The position numbers and the translations under genes were made by a program. Below, in pieces: positions 12,799-25,027 of a stretch of DNA of 64,000 nucleotides (the stretch's first letter is position 1; every line of letters begins with the position of its first letter). A model generated the notes under the pieces. The model was not told the origin of the DNA, searched no databases, and saw nothing but the letters and a program-made list of their open reading frames with translations. The stretch is from positions 124,001 through 188,000 of the forward strand of contig NW_026570354.1 of NCBI RefSeq assembly GCF_019649055.1, read 5' to 3'. The DNA comes from Paramacrobiotus metropolitanus. Taxonomy: Eukaryota > Tardigrada > Eutardigrada > Parachela > Macrobiotidae.

Positions 12799-12837
12799 TG
12801 CGCTTAAACTGTTTGGTGACCAAACAGTTTAAGCGCA
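12799..12837. repeat. 39 bp perfect palindrome with one-base centre
   Basis: Two 19-base arms (TGCGCTTAAACTGTTTGGT and its exact reverse complement) flank a single G. It lies just upstream of the F-box gene's first coding exon. No other copy was seen in the window. Confidence 0.9.
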
Positions 12838-14537
12838 AGAGCTGGATCCTGGAGAAATATCGTGGAGAATCCGGAGAAGTAAATAAGGGGAAAGCCGCGC
12901 CACAAAACACTCGAAACTGCAAACTGGCGAGCAAGCTTGCAAGCGAGACAAAAATGATGGACAATTTCCAGCGAGTTTGGACAGGTTTCACTGCGCTTGT
13001 GGAAAGCTGGCTTGAACGAAAATGGTGAGCCGATCATCGCTACACTGTCGCAAGCCGCCAAGCCGTCGTCAAAAAGTTCACGTTTTCAGTTTTCTATCGT
13101 TGATTCAGACTTTCCGCTTTCGTTCCGTTGTTTTGTTTCTTTAATTCGAGATGGACTGATAACTGAAAATATTTGCCAGGTAATACGCAAATTTGCCAAA
13201 ATAATGATAAGGATCTGGAAGGTTAGGACGGAAATCACGGAATGTGCAAATGAAGATATACAGGAAGTACGAGATTGTACTCGGTTGTTGTACAGATAAC
13301 AGATGAATGTTTTTCGCAGTACATAATAATTATTTATTTTTAATTATGAATTTATATAATTATTTGAAATAATAACGATTGTATTGTTAATTACAGTCAC
13401 AGTGTACACTGTACATCAGTAAAGCGCAGATACTGTACTCGTACTGTACGTGTATCTGTGTGTCAGTGCGCCCGTATTCGGAGTAAGATACCGTGCACTT
13501 AAACCGGTTTTCCTGTTTTCCTGATGCTTTTTTGAAATTTTGACATTGCTCTGATGTGATCACAATGACCGCATCACTGCACTTAAAATTTAATATTATT
13601 ACTTTTGTTATCAGATTGGTAAGTAAATCACATGCCCGACACTGACAAATGCATGAATCATCGCGTGCGGTCATTTAGGCGTGATCAGCTACGCGCGTGC
13701 GGTGCGCCGGTAGCGTAGCTGCGGCTAAACGCGTACGCTGTCACGGCGGTACAGCGTATGGCCCACTTTTAGGCAAGTGGAACAGAGAGAGTGTTCACTT
13801 GCTCACTCCGTCTGTTTCCCTTCTACATTCCGGCCAAATCAGAGCGCATCAAACGTCTGCGTCGAAACAAGCAGCGATTTTATCGCGAGCCGATCGCTCG
13901 TTGGCCGTGCAGCATTTCTAATTCGATTCTTTCCACATTTCCATTTCCCCTTTTGTCTTTCCTGGACTTCCTGCGCTTTTTTTTTGTTGAAGCAATTATT
14001 CCTAGCTGATTTCCTGTTGGCCGCCGTAATATTTTGGCAGTGATTGTGAAGAGTCAGATTAACACACCTCTCCGCATCCGGGATCTGGTGAGTAATTCTG
14101 TCATGGTAATCATTTTTTGTGGCGGTCCTTGAATTTGATGAGGTGGGTGCGATCACGGCGCTGCTTGTTGATGCGACAAAATTCAGGCTTGATTACGGTG
14201 TACGGAAGTGTGAATGAAGGTGCCGGCAATTTATTTGTTTATGCATGTGTGCAGCTGACGCGGAAAAATAACAGTTCGAAATTGTGATTGATGTGCGCCG
14301 TACGGTGACGGCTAAATCCGGCTGTTGTGCGAGCCGACGCGGTTTGAACTCGTTGTATAGCGTAGGAATAGTACAGGGAAGTGGCGCGCGTCAGCAGCTA
14401 ATTACCCGATGTTTCGTTCGATTTTATCCATTTTTATTACCAGGAAAGGAAACTGAATATTATCGTTCGCGAGGAACCGATGGAAAATCATATTATTAGC
14501 AGGATTATTTATAGATAGTATTTTTTTGCAGAGGATA
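12838..14537. other. Intergenic region between F-box and Shisa-like genes
   Basis: This spacer separates divergent genes (F-box on -, Shisa-like on +), so it should hold both promoters. A run of T and CAG at 14522-14531 directly before the Shisa-like start exon looks like a splice acceptor, implying an upstream 5' UTR exon I could not locate. Open frames here overlap on both strands and have no domain. Confidence 0.45.
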
Positions 14538-17500
14538 ATGGCGTTGCGTGTGGACGTGGCGAAAATGATGGAGAAGGCTGTGGCTGTGATTGTCATGTGC
14601 GCAATTTTAGCGCCAGGTACGTGCAAAAATGTAGGAATTTCGTTACTCTGGGAATCTGTTACAAATTGCTGATTTAAGTGATTTGTGAGTGTAAAGCCGG
14701 GGGATTTACAGGCAGATTGTGCGTCTTTATTTTGACAGGCGCCTGATGAGTGTTGCAGTTGACAGGGATTTTTTTAATCTGTTTATTGATTTAAAGTGAA
14801 CAGCTTGGATATTAGAGCGTTTAGTCACTTTACGTGTATCAGCGGCTTAGCAGGAATACACGAAAATTAATAACTTATTTACCGCATTTTATTAAGAACT
14901 AATAAATTGTTAACCGTATTTTTTATCAATAATTATTCAGTTATTTACAGTGTTTTCTATGAATTAAATTAATAACTATTTTATTATTTTGTCGATAAAT
15001 TATTTAACGCGAGGTTCCCAGTGGAAATTCATTTTGGGGTTTATAGCTCATTGTAAAGAATAAAGTCTCCTCTATCAGAATATGGCGCTATCATGTATGT
15101 GAAAAAATTGTTTACGTTAAAAAACAATTTTCCGTTATGAGTGTCGAAGGGGGAAGCGCTGTTCAACAGAGAGAAAGCGGCTAGCGCTGCTTTTAGGCAA
15201 TCCGAGTTATGAATCCGGTCTTTTATGGTCAAGAGCGATGGATGGGATTCTGATCCAAAGCTATTGTTAGCGCAGGTGAAGTAATCAGCCGTTTCAAAGG
15301 AATGCTGAGCCAAAGCTGTTAGTGACAGGATGGTGTGATAACTTAGTTGACCGACGGCTATTGTCTTTGCATGCGGCGTGCGCGTCTGCTCACTCTGCCG
15401 TCTCCAGCCCTGCTGTCTCTGCATTTGCTTTACTCAGCGCTCCAGCTGAAGATTTTCTGTAGTGAAGGTAGCGCAACAAAACGCGGTAGACTTTAAACGC
15501 GTTTTGTGAGAAATCAAACTTAATTTCACAACAAGTCAACGCGTTATAAAAAGGTTACTCAAAAAGGTTCAATAAATCGAACACTACCTGCTGAGCTTGT
15601 TACACATACCGTTTTTCGATATCACGTAAGCTTTAAGAGTTATAGCAGAAAATGTTCAGGGGCGGCACCACCCCACCACCCCTGGATCGGTTTTTTACAC
15701 TTTAAATTTTTAATAGCAACGATATTGGGATTTCCAATGTGTGATAAGCTTTTACACTGTTTCCGCACCAAACAGCGTTTCCAGAAATTTTTTTGAATGA
15801 ACAGTAATCTCTAAATTTCAACCTGAAATTTTTGACTTTAAAATCGCGTAATTAATTTACAGTGAGTAAAATAAAGCTTTTTCTAACGCTGTAGTGTAGA
15901 AAAATCATTTTCCTGATGTATCTTCAAGTGAGTTTGATATGAAGTCGTGTTATGACTGTGTTATATGAGTTTCCGCAAAGGGACCGAACCACTGGGAACC
16001 TCGCGTTAAATTATTGCCGTAAATTACTGGGAATATTTTTATCAGTAATTCTTCAATTAGTAACAGTATTTTATTACAAATTTGTCCAAAAATATTTTTT
16101 TATGTTTTCCGCAGCTTTCTAACAATTTTGTTGGCGTGTTTTTGAGAGGGATAATTGGATATTCGCTGTTGTGAGCACTGCATGACATAATTAGCTGAAT
16201 TGTCGCCAACATGACAGTGTGACAATCAACTGTCCCGCGCGCTGCTGCCACTGCATCTTTTCAGCGCAGTTGGCATTTTTCAAGTCGCTGTGCATAGAGT
16301 TTTTTGTCCGGTTATTGTTGCCCGGTGGTCTCGTTGTCTTTTGCCACACTCGAAAAAGGTCAAGAGCGGTGTATTGTGCGTGGAGGAACGCTGTTTGTGA
16401 CGTTGATGGTAGCGTTCGTCTTTAGATTGTCGGTTAGGTAGCGTGTCTTGTCCGAGCGGAAGTTCGTTAGCTGGTTGAGTCGCAGAGACGTGTGCAGTGC
16501 GCAGATTCCGGTTGCTGGACAGCCAGATCAACACTCGAGGATAATCCGTCCTGGGAATCAGTTGAAGGGATGCGTGATTACCGGGCTGTTTGTGTATGAG
16601 TACGTGGAGTGATGTTGCTTTAGGTTGAGTGAACCCAGATGAGGCAGCCGCTTGAATATCGATTCATCGATTGGCAGCCCGTTAACTGTTGTAGGGGAAA
16701 ATTCAGAAAATAATTGGGGTTGGTGTGAGAATGTGCATGGCCCCGTTTCCTTTCTAACCGGCAAAGCAAACCGGGCCGCAGCGCTGTTGACTTGGCCGCC
16801 AACGCGTCCAGGCTTTTGCAATTAACCTCCTGCGAATGTGGCGCATTGAGCTCGCATCCGTTGTTGCTGTATTAATCATCCAGAATTTAATCAGCAGGTT
16901 GAATTATTTTTCCCTTTTAACTAATAGTTCAGGATTTAATCTGGTTTAATTTAATTTAGAAGGCAGACATCGTGCTGGAATTAATCGTAAATTAAATATG
17001 AAATAAATGGGTAGTAATTGTATGTTTTCTTGTTTGGGCTTGCGAATGTCAGTGTTTTTGACCTATATTTGTTTTGTCTGCAGGAAGTGCAGTGGCGATG
17101 CAGTGTGGCGGGGATGCAGCTGGCACTGCCTTCAGTTGCCCGAACTTCGCCTCGACGCTCGTGCAGACGGTCAGCGGCGGCTCCGGCGACCTGTCCTACT
17201 GCTGCAAGTCGGCGGCCCGCGGGCCCTACTGCTGCGACTGGAAGGACTACGGCGCCTACCTCGTCGGACTGGATCCTCACGGGTCAGTCGCATTAACAGT
17301 TGAATTAATTGCATTTAATTGCGTCGCATAATTAATTTTAATTTTTGCCGTGTAGCACACTTAATTTTATTTTTAATTGCTGGAGTACAAATTAATTTAC
17401 CTATTTTTTTCTGCTGTCGCGTAATTAATTGTATTTTTGTAGTGAAGGGAAAAAATTAATTTTAATTGTGGGTTTTATTTTATTATTAATAAAAATTCGT

Positions 17501-17972
17501 GGTTTATAGGCTGGCACTTCCGGTGGGCGCGATCATCGGGATCGTGGTGGGCGCGGTGGTGCTGATGGTCCTGTTCTGCGTGTGCTGCTGCTTCTGCTGC
17601 GGCCTGTGCTGCTTCCGCGGCCGCAAACGCACCATCACGCAGCACCACACCGTCGCATTCGGTAAAGTCGGCCGCAACGCCTAACTCCCATCGCAAGTCA
17701 AAGCACGGCTTCTCTTTCCTCGCTCAAACCGCACACACCGTCTGTTTCCTCTTTTTGTTACTGCACTTAACGGGGCTGCTGGCTGGGGATTGTTTTTCCG
17801 CTTAATCTGCCTGTTTTTCCTTAACCGCCGTGATGTGCTGTTCTAACTGTTGCTTTTTGTCTTTTCCGCATTGGGCGGCGCTGCAGCGCCCCGTCAGCCG
17901 ATGACCACGACCGTCGTCGCCGCCTCGCCGCCCCCCTATAATCCCCACTTTGCGCCCCAATCCAAGATGTGA
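14538..17972 (+). CDS. Shisa-like single-pass membrane protein
   Basis: Four exons, 14538-14616, 17084-17282, 17510-17661 and 17887-17972, joined in phases 1, 2 and 1, encode 171 residues. Exon 1 is a signal peptide (KAVAVIVMCAILAP). Exon 2 is a Cys-rich ectodomain with paired cysteines (YCCKSAA, YCCDWKD), the hallmark of Shisa proteins. Exon 3 is the transmembrane helix (AIIGIVVGAVVLMVLF) followed by a Cys-rich juxtamembrane stretch and basic residues. Exon 4 ends in a proline-rich tail with a PPPYNP motif, a WW-domain ligand seen in Shisa, WBP1 and VOPP1 relatives. Known Shisa proteins retain receptors such as Frizzled and FGFR in the ER or modulate AMPA receptors; which role applies here cannot be read from sequence. 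Intron 1 is about 2.5 kb. All splice sites are canonical. Confidence 0.88.
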
Positions 17973-18217
17973 AACATCCGCGTCTGCGAACTCTTCTTGC
18001 CGGAGAAAATTGTTGTTAAATTTGTGTAGAAACTAGAAACTGATCGCGCAACGGGAGTCTCATCGAATGTTGTTAATGTTTTTTTTATTCCTCTAACAAA
18101 AGTATTCCGACTTGTACATTTGATCGTGGATGACTGTGAAATTATTACTCGAATAGCCATTCAACCAGACGAATTAATCTCCAAGAAAAAGAAAAATAGC
18201 GTCGCGGAGAAAAGCAA

Positions 18218-18223
18218 AATAAA
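18218..18223 (+). terminator. Candidate poly(A) signal, Shisa-like gene
   Basis: AATAAA about 245 bases after the Shisa-like stop codon. The NIFK-like gene converges from the other side, so the two 3' UTRs probably abut or overlap. Confidence 0.4.
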
Positions 18224-18253
18224 TAAACAAAAAATTGCGGATAATTATTCTTA

Positions 18254-18259
18254 TTTATT
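18254..18259 (-). terminator. Candidate poly(A) signal, NIFK-like gene
   Basis: TTTATT on the plus strand reads AATAAA on the minus strand, about 70 bases past the NIFK-like stop codon. Confidence 0.4.
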
Positions 18260-18329
18260 GGCTGACTGTTTTTTTGACGACGAAAGCTCGGGTGCAAGCT
18301 AAACTAGCGCTTCCGGAGAACGAAGAGGT

Positions 18330-19729
18330 TTATGGACTGTCGACGTCTTTTTCGGGGTGGGTATGGTCGCGGCCCCGGTGGCGGTTGGGCGTGAAGGAGA
18401 GGCCGCGGTGGCGCTTCTTGTGGCTGCGTTTGGCGGTGCTGGAACGGGACGGGCTGCGCGTGGAGGAAGGGCGCTTGCCGCCGGAGCGCGAGGACTTCTT
18501 CAGCGGGGAGCGGTGGCTGGAGGTCTTGTGGCGGGGCAGGGGCTCCGCGTCCTGGGGGGTCTTGCTGAAGACGCCGGGCGGGACTTGTTCCGCCGCCAGA
18601 TAGGAGCCTGTATGCGGGAGAAAGCGAGTTACAGTAAAATGAATTTAACTGCACACCACCGCTTCAAGATGCATAGCTCTTAGCGCAAACGAGCGATTTT
18701 CTTGAAAGTAACCTTTATTTCTTCGGAAAACATTTTCCTATCTCATAGAAATTACGTTTCACGGAAATCCCTACGATAAAGGTTTCAAATGAAAAAAATT
18801 CAGAAACTTCCGGCGCCGGACGCAGTTGCAACCGCCCGCAGCGGCAGCGTAACACCAATTCCATTTGGACAGTTTGTGAAATTCCAGTTTTGCTACTTTC
18901 GTTTCCGTAGTTTCTCTGCACTACTTAATTAAAAAATTTGAATTAAAAAATGAAGAATAAAGTGCAGAAATCATTTTAAGTTGCAAATGCGTCGTTTGGA
19001 AAGAGTCTCACGAGAAACCAAGCGATCTGCTTTCAGGACGTGAATGACAAATCAAAGCTGGAAAATTTACTAATAATTACAAAAATGCAGTAATTAAGCG
19101 AAACTAAGGGCAATTAAATAGTTACATTTGAAGAGCTGGTTGTACACCGGCAGACCAGCCACGTCCAGGGCGGCGCGCTGCGCGTCCTCGGCGCGGGTGA
19201 ACTGGATGTAGGCCACTTTGTGGCGGCGGTGCTCGCGCTGCTCTTGCCCTCCGAGCGGTCGCGGTGGCGACGACTCTTCTCCTGCAACCATCCGACGGTG
19301 TTTCCTCAAACATTATTCTTCGGACAACATAACTTTAGTGATTAAATACCTTTTTGTGCAGACCGGAACTGTTGAGGAGACGGACGCGCTGGATGCGGCC
19401 GTACTTGGCGAAGAAGCGGCTCAGCTGGCTCTCGCTGAACCCGTGCGGAATGCGCTGCAGCTGCACCACCCCGGGGATGCTGCACGCCGCCTCCATCGCC
19501 TGTGCAGGGAAAAGAATAAGCAAACTTTTAAAACTGTATGATTCTAAGCTGAAGAGAGTGAAGGACGGACCATCTTCTGGCGCAGACGGATGTAGTCGTG
19601 GAAGTGCTGCGGGTCCGATGCGCGGATGAAGGGCAGGGTGAGGGGGTTGGTCGCCGCCGCGCCAGGGCCGCTGGCCAGCGCCGCCGCCGCCTCGTCGCGG
19701 CACGACGACGAGCTGGAGCTCAGCGACAT
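18330..19729 (-). CDS. NIFK-like nucleolar RRM protein
   Basis: Minus-strand exons 19729-19571, 19499-19350, 19273-19126 and 18607-18330 join in phases 0, 0 and 1. The RRM starts at PGVVQLQRIPHGFSESQLS (RNP2-like) and runs through FFAKYGRIQRVRLL, then VAYIQFTRAEDAQRAA (RNP1-like) and NQLFKCSYLAAEQVP. This order, with PGVV before and a Cys-x-hydrophobic segment after the RRM, resembles MKI67 FHA-interacting nucleolar phosphoprotein (NIFK) and yeast Nop15, which work in 60S ribosomal subunit assembly. The C-terminus is a Ser/Arg/Lys-rich tail of about 80 residues, as expected for a nucleolar protein. Two oddities: the first donor is GTCCGT, and the in-phase acceptor of exon 3 is eight bases inside a better-looking GCAG site whose use would break the frame. 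An ATG at 19775 opens an acidic alternative N-terminus that is out of frame with the RRM. Confidence 0.75.
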
Positions 19730-19775
19730 CTCCGGAGGAGACGGACTCCACCTCCGCGTCCGATTCCGTCGCCAT

Positions 19776-20793
19776 TTCACACAGAGTGACAGAGGTACAG
19801 TTAGATTAATTCAAGGTGCAGCAAGTCCCTGATCAACAGCAGCAGCGAGGGAACAAGAACGTCGCAGTCAGCAATACGGCGACCCAGATGCGAATCACAC
19901 AGGCAGATGATAGATCAATCAGGTTGATGTTAGCTGTCGTCAATCAGCACTGATTGTGAGCAGGATGCACTGGGATAAAATCATCAAAGCCTCAAAGGAT
20001 AATGGATCAACGAAGCTAATCACCAGTCAGTTAAAAGCCTCGCTCTGCTGCCTACGCTCGCAGAGTGGATAGAACGCTATCCCGCGATTCCTGCCTGCAG
20101 GCACGCACACGCACCTGGCACTGCTTTCACTCTCAAGTCTGAACGCACACCAAGGCTGCGCTAACCTGTCAACTTCAATGGGAACAATCCAGTTTACTTA
20201 ACTCCCTCTCTCGTTAGTATGTACTAGTACAGGATCGCCAAGAACCGGAAAATCGTTCAAGTTGGTTAGAAAAGAATGAGAAGATGCTTAGAACCTGCCA
20301 AAAATCAAAATGGCTGCAAAAAAATAAAAAATTATAAATTTTTCACGAAATACCTGTGCTCGTAGCCTCGTACAGAAGACAGATGTGTGCTACACTGCGC
20401 GGTCAAGGTCGATGTATTCCACCTTCCATTTCGGCTGACACCACTGGAAATCCCATCATGATCAATGAGCTAGCCGTACGGTGAAATGTGCATCACAGCA
20501 CACTAAGCACTGGAATGGAAATCATTTGAATTTGGCATTGATTTCCGCTTCCGGTTGTCAACATTTCACTTTATTTTTATTTTTGGCGCTCTCTAATCGG
20601 GAATTCTGCACGTTGTAACTTGTTACTCGCTTGTGCATGATTTTCTGGAAATCTTTTTGAGCTTCTCAGTAACCAGACATTTATATTTATAATCTTTTTA
20701 TGGACTGCATGGAATTGCTCTTTTAATTTTGTTGTTGTGAATGCGGAGTGAGGAGCGTTGAGAGAAAGCGATTGGAATTTAGCGCGATGCCCG
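19776..20793. promoter_or_regulatory. Shared upstream region of divergent NIFK-like and Asx-like genes
   Basis: About 1 kb between two head-to-head starts. It probably holds both promoters and 5' UTRs. I see no clear TATA box or repeated operator-like motif and no coding exon. Confidence 0.4.
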
Positions 20794-23700
20794 ATGCGTC
20801 CGCACAGCGCCAGTGCCATGCAGCAGACCCGCAAAGCTCCCTTGATCGTCAAGATCCAGCGCAGCGCCCGCAGCCACACAGCCCTGCCCGCCTCTCTGCC
20901 CGCCGCGCCCCCTGCGCCGCGTTTCCTGGCCAGTCAGGCCGCAGGGCCCGAGCTGCACATGGCGGACCTGGAAGCGGGCCTGCCTGACGCGCTGCCACTG
21001 CACCGCGACGCAAGTAATGCTCCTCTGAAAAAAGCATCTTTTTCGTAGTTCTGCTCGTTGCTCACTGTGCCTTCTGTCTACAGGCTGCTAACCCGGGGAT
21101 CTCTCTTTTTATTAGTTCTTTATAGGGTCAGTGATCGTAATTTCGCTCTTCTTCCACTGCTTTCTCTCAACGTTCGCCAGATTATTTTTATGCAGTTAAT
21201 TTTAAATAATTAATAAAAAATTCATTTAATAATGAATGTTTTTAGTAAATTAATTAATAATTCGATTTAAATTAATTTTAAATTTATTATTAATTGAATT
21301 TGTGTTTGCAGCGATGAATGAGCAGTCGGCCCCCGGCACCCCCTCCGGCTACCAGTCCCCCGAGCTAGGCATGCCCCCCCACGGCCCCTACATCCACTAC
21401 TCCCCCGAATCCCCGCCCCCCACGCACCCCACCTCCCCCTCGCCCTCCGGCATGCGCGCCGCCTCCACCAGCCCCGTGGCCCCCGCCAAACGCCCCGCCG
21501 GCCACCCCTCCCCCCAGCGCCGCTCCCCGCGCGGCCGCCCCGCCTCCGCCCGCGACCTGGCCTTCGCCGAGGACATCCCGCTGAATCTGCGCCACGATCT
21601 GCCCTGCCCCAACGACCAGGAGCTCATTGAGTCGGTGCGCCAGGGCTTCGGCGCGGGGCCGGGGCGGGGTGGTCAATGAGCCTCCCGGGGTTCGGGGACT
21701 TCTTCGGGGCCTCCGCCGGGCGTCCCCGGGCGGGGATCGACTCGCTGCTCAGCCGCTACAACACCGCGCGCCTGGAGGTGCCCTTCGCGGGGGACGCCGG
21801 GGAGGCCCCCTTCGAGGCGGCCGTGGTCAGTCCCACCATCCTGGGCATCATGGACTTCCACGAGGCCGACCTGGCGCCGCTCTTCGGCCAGCCGGGACCC
21901 GCGCCGCCCCGCACCATTCGGCCGCGACAACACTTTATGGTAATTATTATCGTGGCTCCGAAAAATCCTCATAAAATTATAAAATTTATGAACAGTTTTA
22001 TTGATGGCTTATGCCTATAGTAAAATGGTTTAGAGTTCTATTTCAAAGGTAATAATTTAAAACGGTCATCGTTTTATTTTTGCCTTATTTGTAAAACCAA
22101 CGTCCTCTGAAAATTTAAATATGAAATAAAAACAAGCTTATTTTTGCCTTGAATAAAAGTCTGTTTTTATCTTTTAATAGAAAGTTACCGCAATAAAATG
22201 AAACACTTCAAAACCATTATTTTTTTTATATATAAATAATCCACTTCTACAGTTCTAAAGCAAAAAAATACTTCATCGGAATAATGCACCTCCAAGCCAT
22301 GGTTTTAAAATATTATACAATGGCTTTAAAATTTTGGTCGGTTTTATAAAGGGAAAATATTCCACTAAAATAAACCACTCCACAAGTGAATCAATAATTC
22401 AACAAAATACTACGGTATAAATCTGGGTAATTCGTTTCAGTTTTTGTCTATGGTCAAATAATGTTTTTTTTTGCAATTAAAAAAGAAAAAAATGCAGAAC
22501 AGATCGAGTGTCCGATTGGATGAAGTTTCGTGTATAATTTGTAGAACTCGCAGCGTGACCCGTCCACGTTAGTGGCGGAACGGCGGATGACAGCCGGCGG
22601 GGTCTTCCCCGACACCCTGGACACTACGGACATGCCCAGCCCGCTGCCGGTGCTCTCCAGCCAATCCGGGACCTCCTCCCCGTCCTCCAGCGGGTACGCC
22701 GACATCCCGCCGCCCCTCATCGTCCCGGCCAGCGCGCCCCCACCCCCTCCCGTATCCCAACCCATCGGCGACGAATCTCCTCGGCAATCGCTGCGGCTGC
22801 TCATCAAGCGGAAGGACGGCGAGCTGTCGGTCAGTCCGGGCAGCAGTCCCACCAAGGTGGCCTCCTGCAGTCCCGTCAAAGCGCCGGAGAAGACCGAGAC
22901 CATCAGTCAGGGTGTGACGACGACGCCGCCCAAGATCGGGGTCACGCGCCATCAGGGCTCGCCGAAAGGCACCGGCAGTGCCGGCTCGGTGAAGGTGGTG
23001 ACGAGCGGGACGGCGGAGATCCCGCTGGCGGACCCTCCGGCCGCGCGGACTCCGCTGCCGCCCACGAAAATGGTCAAAATGGAGAAGAGATTGGAGAAGG
23101 TACCGAAAATCCGTGAAATTTAATTTATAAAATTCAGCGTTAATTTTAGTACATTTAATAAAACATTACTACATGCAATAATAAGTTGTTTGATAATAAA
23201 TCTGCAATTAATTAGCCAATTTATTGGACAAATTTTATTAATAATTAAGTGAAATTACTAGTAGTTAAATCTGCAATGAATGAAATTTAGTGAAGTGTTT
23301 ATTATTATTTAAATTATTTTCGGACAAGTTATTGGTTAGTTGGTACGTTGAGTAATTTTGTGTGGGTTGCGAGGTAGGTGGTGAAACGGTTGAAGGAGAG
23401 CCAGTCGGCGGAGAAGGAGGAGAAGAGCAGGAAAGACAAGGCGCCGGTGAAGAGCCCGGCGCCGCAGACGCAGACGCCGTCGCCCGCGGCCGCGTCCAAA
23501 CCGGGCAGCAGCGGTCACAGCAGCCACTCGGCCAGCACCTCCCGCCCGCCCAACACGCCCACGCCGCCTCCGGACGGCAGGAACAAGAAGGTGGCGTCGC
23601 GCGGCAGGGGCCGCCCGCAGAAAATCACCTACACCGCGCCCACCGGTACGAGCCAGTCTTTCCTTTCGATTTAAAAATAGACACGTTTTTTAACTTTGGT

Positions 23701-25027
23701 AGACGAGAATTAACAGGTTATACTCAGGTGTCTCCTTTAAATATTCTATTATTTTAATGGGGTTGGCAATTGGCACTTACGGCAATTCAATTGCTTCATA
23801 TGCGCAAAAATGAGAACAAGGCATTTTCAGTTGTAATTTTTATGTGGTAATGAATACCGAACCATTGCTGTTTTTTTTTAAATTTTGTAATTGTGGAGGG
23901 AATACTGTGAAGGTCATTTATTAGTTTATACACCGCACCGACCGAAGGGTGCTTCACGTTGGGAAAGATTTCTGTTTTTTTCGTGAATATCCAAGCAGAT
24001 AAATCATTGTGTTTTTGGACAGAAATGGAAAATCAGTTTTCGTAAGTATTTTTTTAAAAAATGTATTTTTGGTCATGTACTTGGATAATTTTTGAATGTG
24101 AAAATAAGATTCAGTTTTTTTAATTGTAAATTTATAATTATTAGTAATTTAAAATCTGCGTTTTTTTAATTGTGTAATTTTCTTAGGGTGTCAGTGTTAT
24201 CAACAATAAATATGAAGATAAACCTAAGAAAACTGCATAAAATCAGTTGAAGCATAATGTGTTGTGGGTGCTTGCAGATTCGCAGGTGGAGCAGATGAAG
24301 AAGCTGAAAGCCGGCATCGTCGACCTGACATCCTCCAACTCCATCCTGGCCACGGCCCGACTTGACGTACGTTATTTTATTTGAGTTGGCAGTGCATTTT
24401 AATTGAAGTTGTGTGTATGTTGGGTGTGAACAGAAGATTGACTGGCGCGCCAAACTGGAGATGTTGCCGGCGGCCGTGCAGCACGAACTGGTCAGCATGC
24501 TGCCGGCCACGTGGCGCGGCGAGGACGCCGAGGGCCGGATGAGGTGGGCGGAACTGTCGGCAACGAGAAAATATAAAAAATAAATCGAAAAAAATTAAAT
24601 GGACATTTATTTAGAATTTTGTTGAATTTTGAGCGTGATTTACGGTGTTTGTTTAGTTTGTTGCCGGGTTTGTTGAGCAAGACGGACATGGAGTGGCGCA
24701 AGCAGGTGGAGGAGTACCAGAAGAACCTGCTGAGCGGCGAGTACGACACGGAGGTGCGCCGCAAGTACGTCGACCACGCCCTCGCCCAGATGGACCCCTG
24801 GAAGGTGCAGAACTTCGAGCCCCTCTACGGCGACCTGTCAGTATTGGCGGATCTACCGTTTTATTTCTTATTTGTTTCTCCGTAATAACTTTTTCCATGA
24901 TTGTGTGTATTTATTGTAATTTTCTGATAATTGTGGTTTGGATTTATTGTGTAGATTGCGGCAACGTTTGGGCAGCGAAGGAGCGCAGCCGAGTCCGAGG
25001 AGCGAGGACGCCTCGACGCCGGAATAG
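20794..25027 (+). CDS. Asx-like protein with AT-hook and DEUBAD/ASXH domain
   Basis: Exons 20794-21013, 21312-21939, 22554-23099, 23378-23645, 24278-24366, 24434-24543, 24657-24836 and 24955-25027 give about 704 residues. Exons 2-4 are Pro/Ser-rich, probably disordered. Exon 4 carries an AT-hook-like RGRGRPQK. Exons 5-8 hold the DEUBAD/ASXH domain: IVDLTSSNSILATARLD, KIDWRAKLEMLPAAVQHELV, WRKQVEEYQKNLLSGEYDTE and MDPWKVQNFEPLYGDL, matching the pattern in Asx/ASXL proteins, which activate the BAP1/Calypso H2A deubiquitinase. The protein ends 22 residues after the domain, with no PHD finger, and no HARE-HTH domain is visible at the N-terminus, so exons may be missing or this is a reduced paralogue. 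Exon 2 needs one extra base near 21655-21675 (a G-rich run) to stay in frame. The acceptor of exon 3 could equally be at 22545. Confidence 0.78.
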
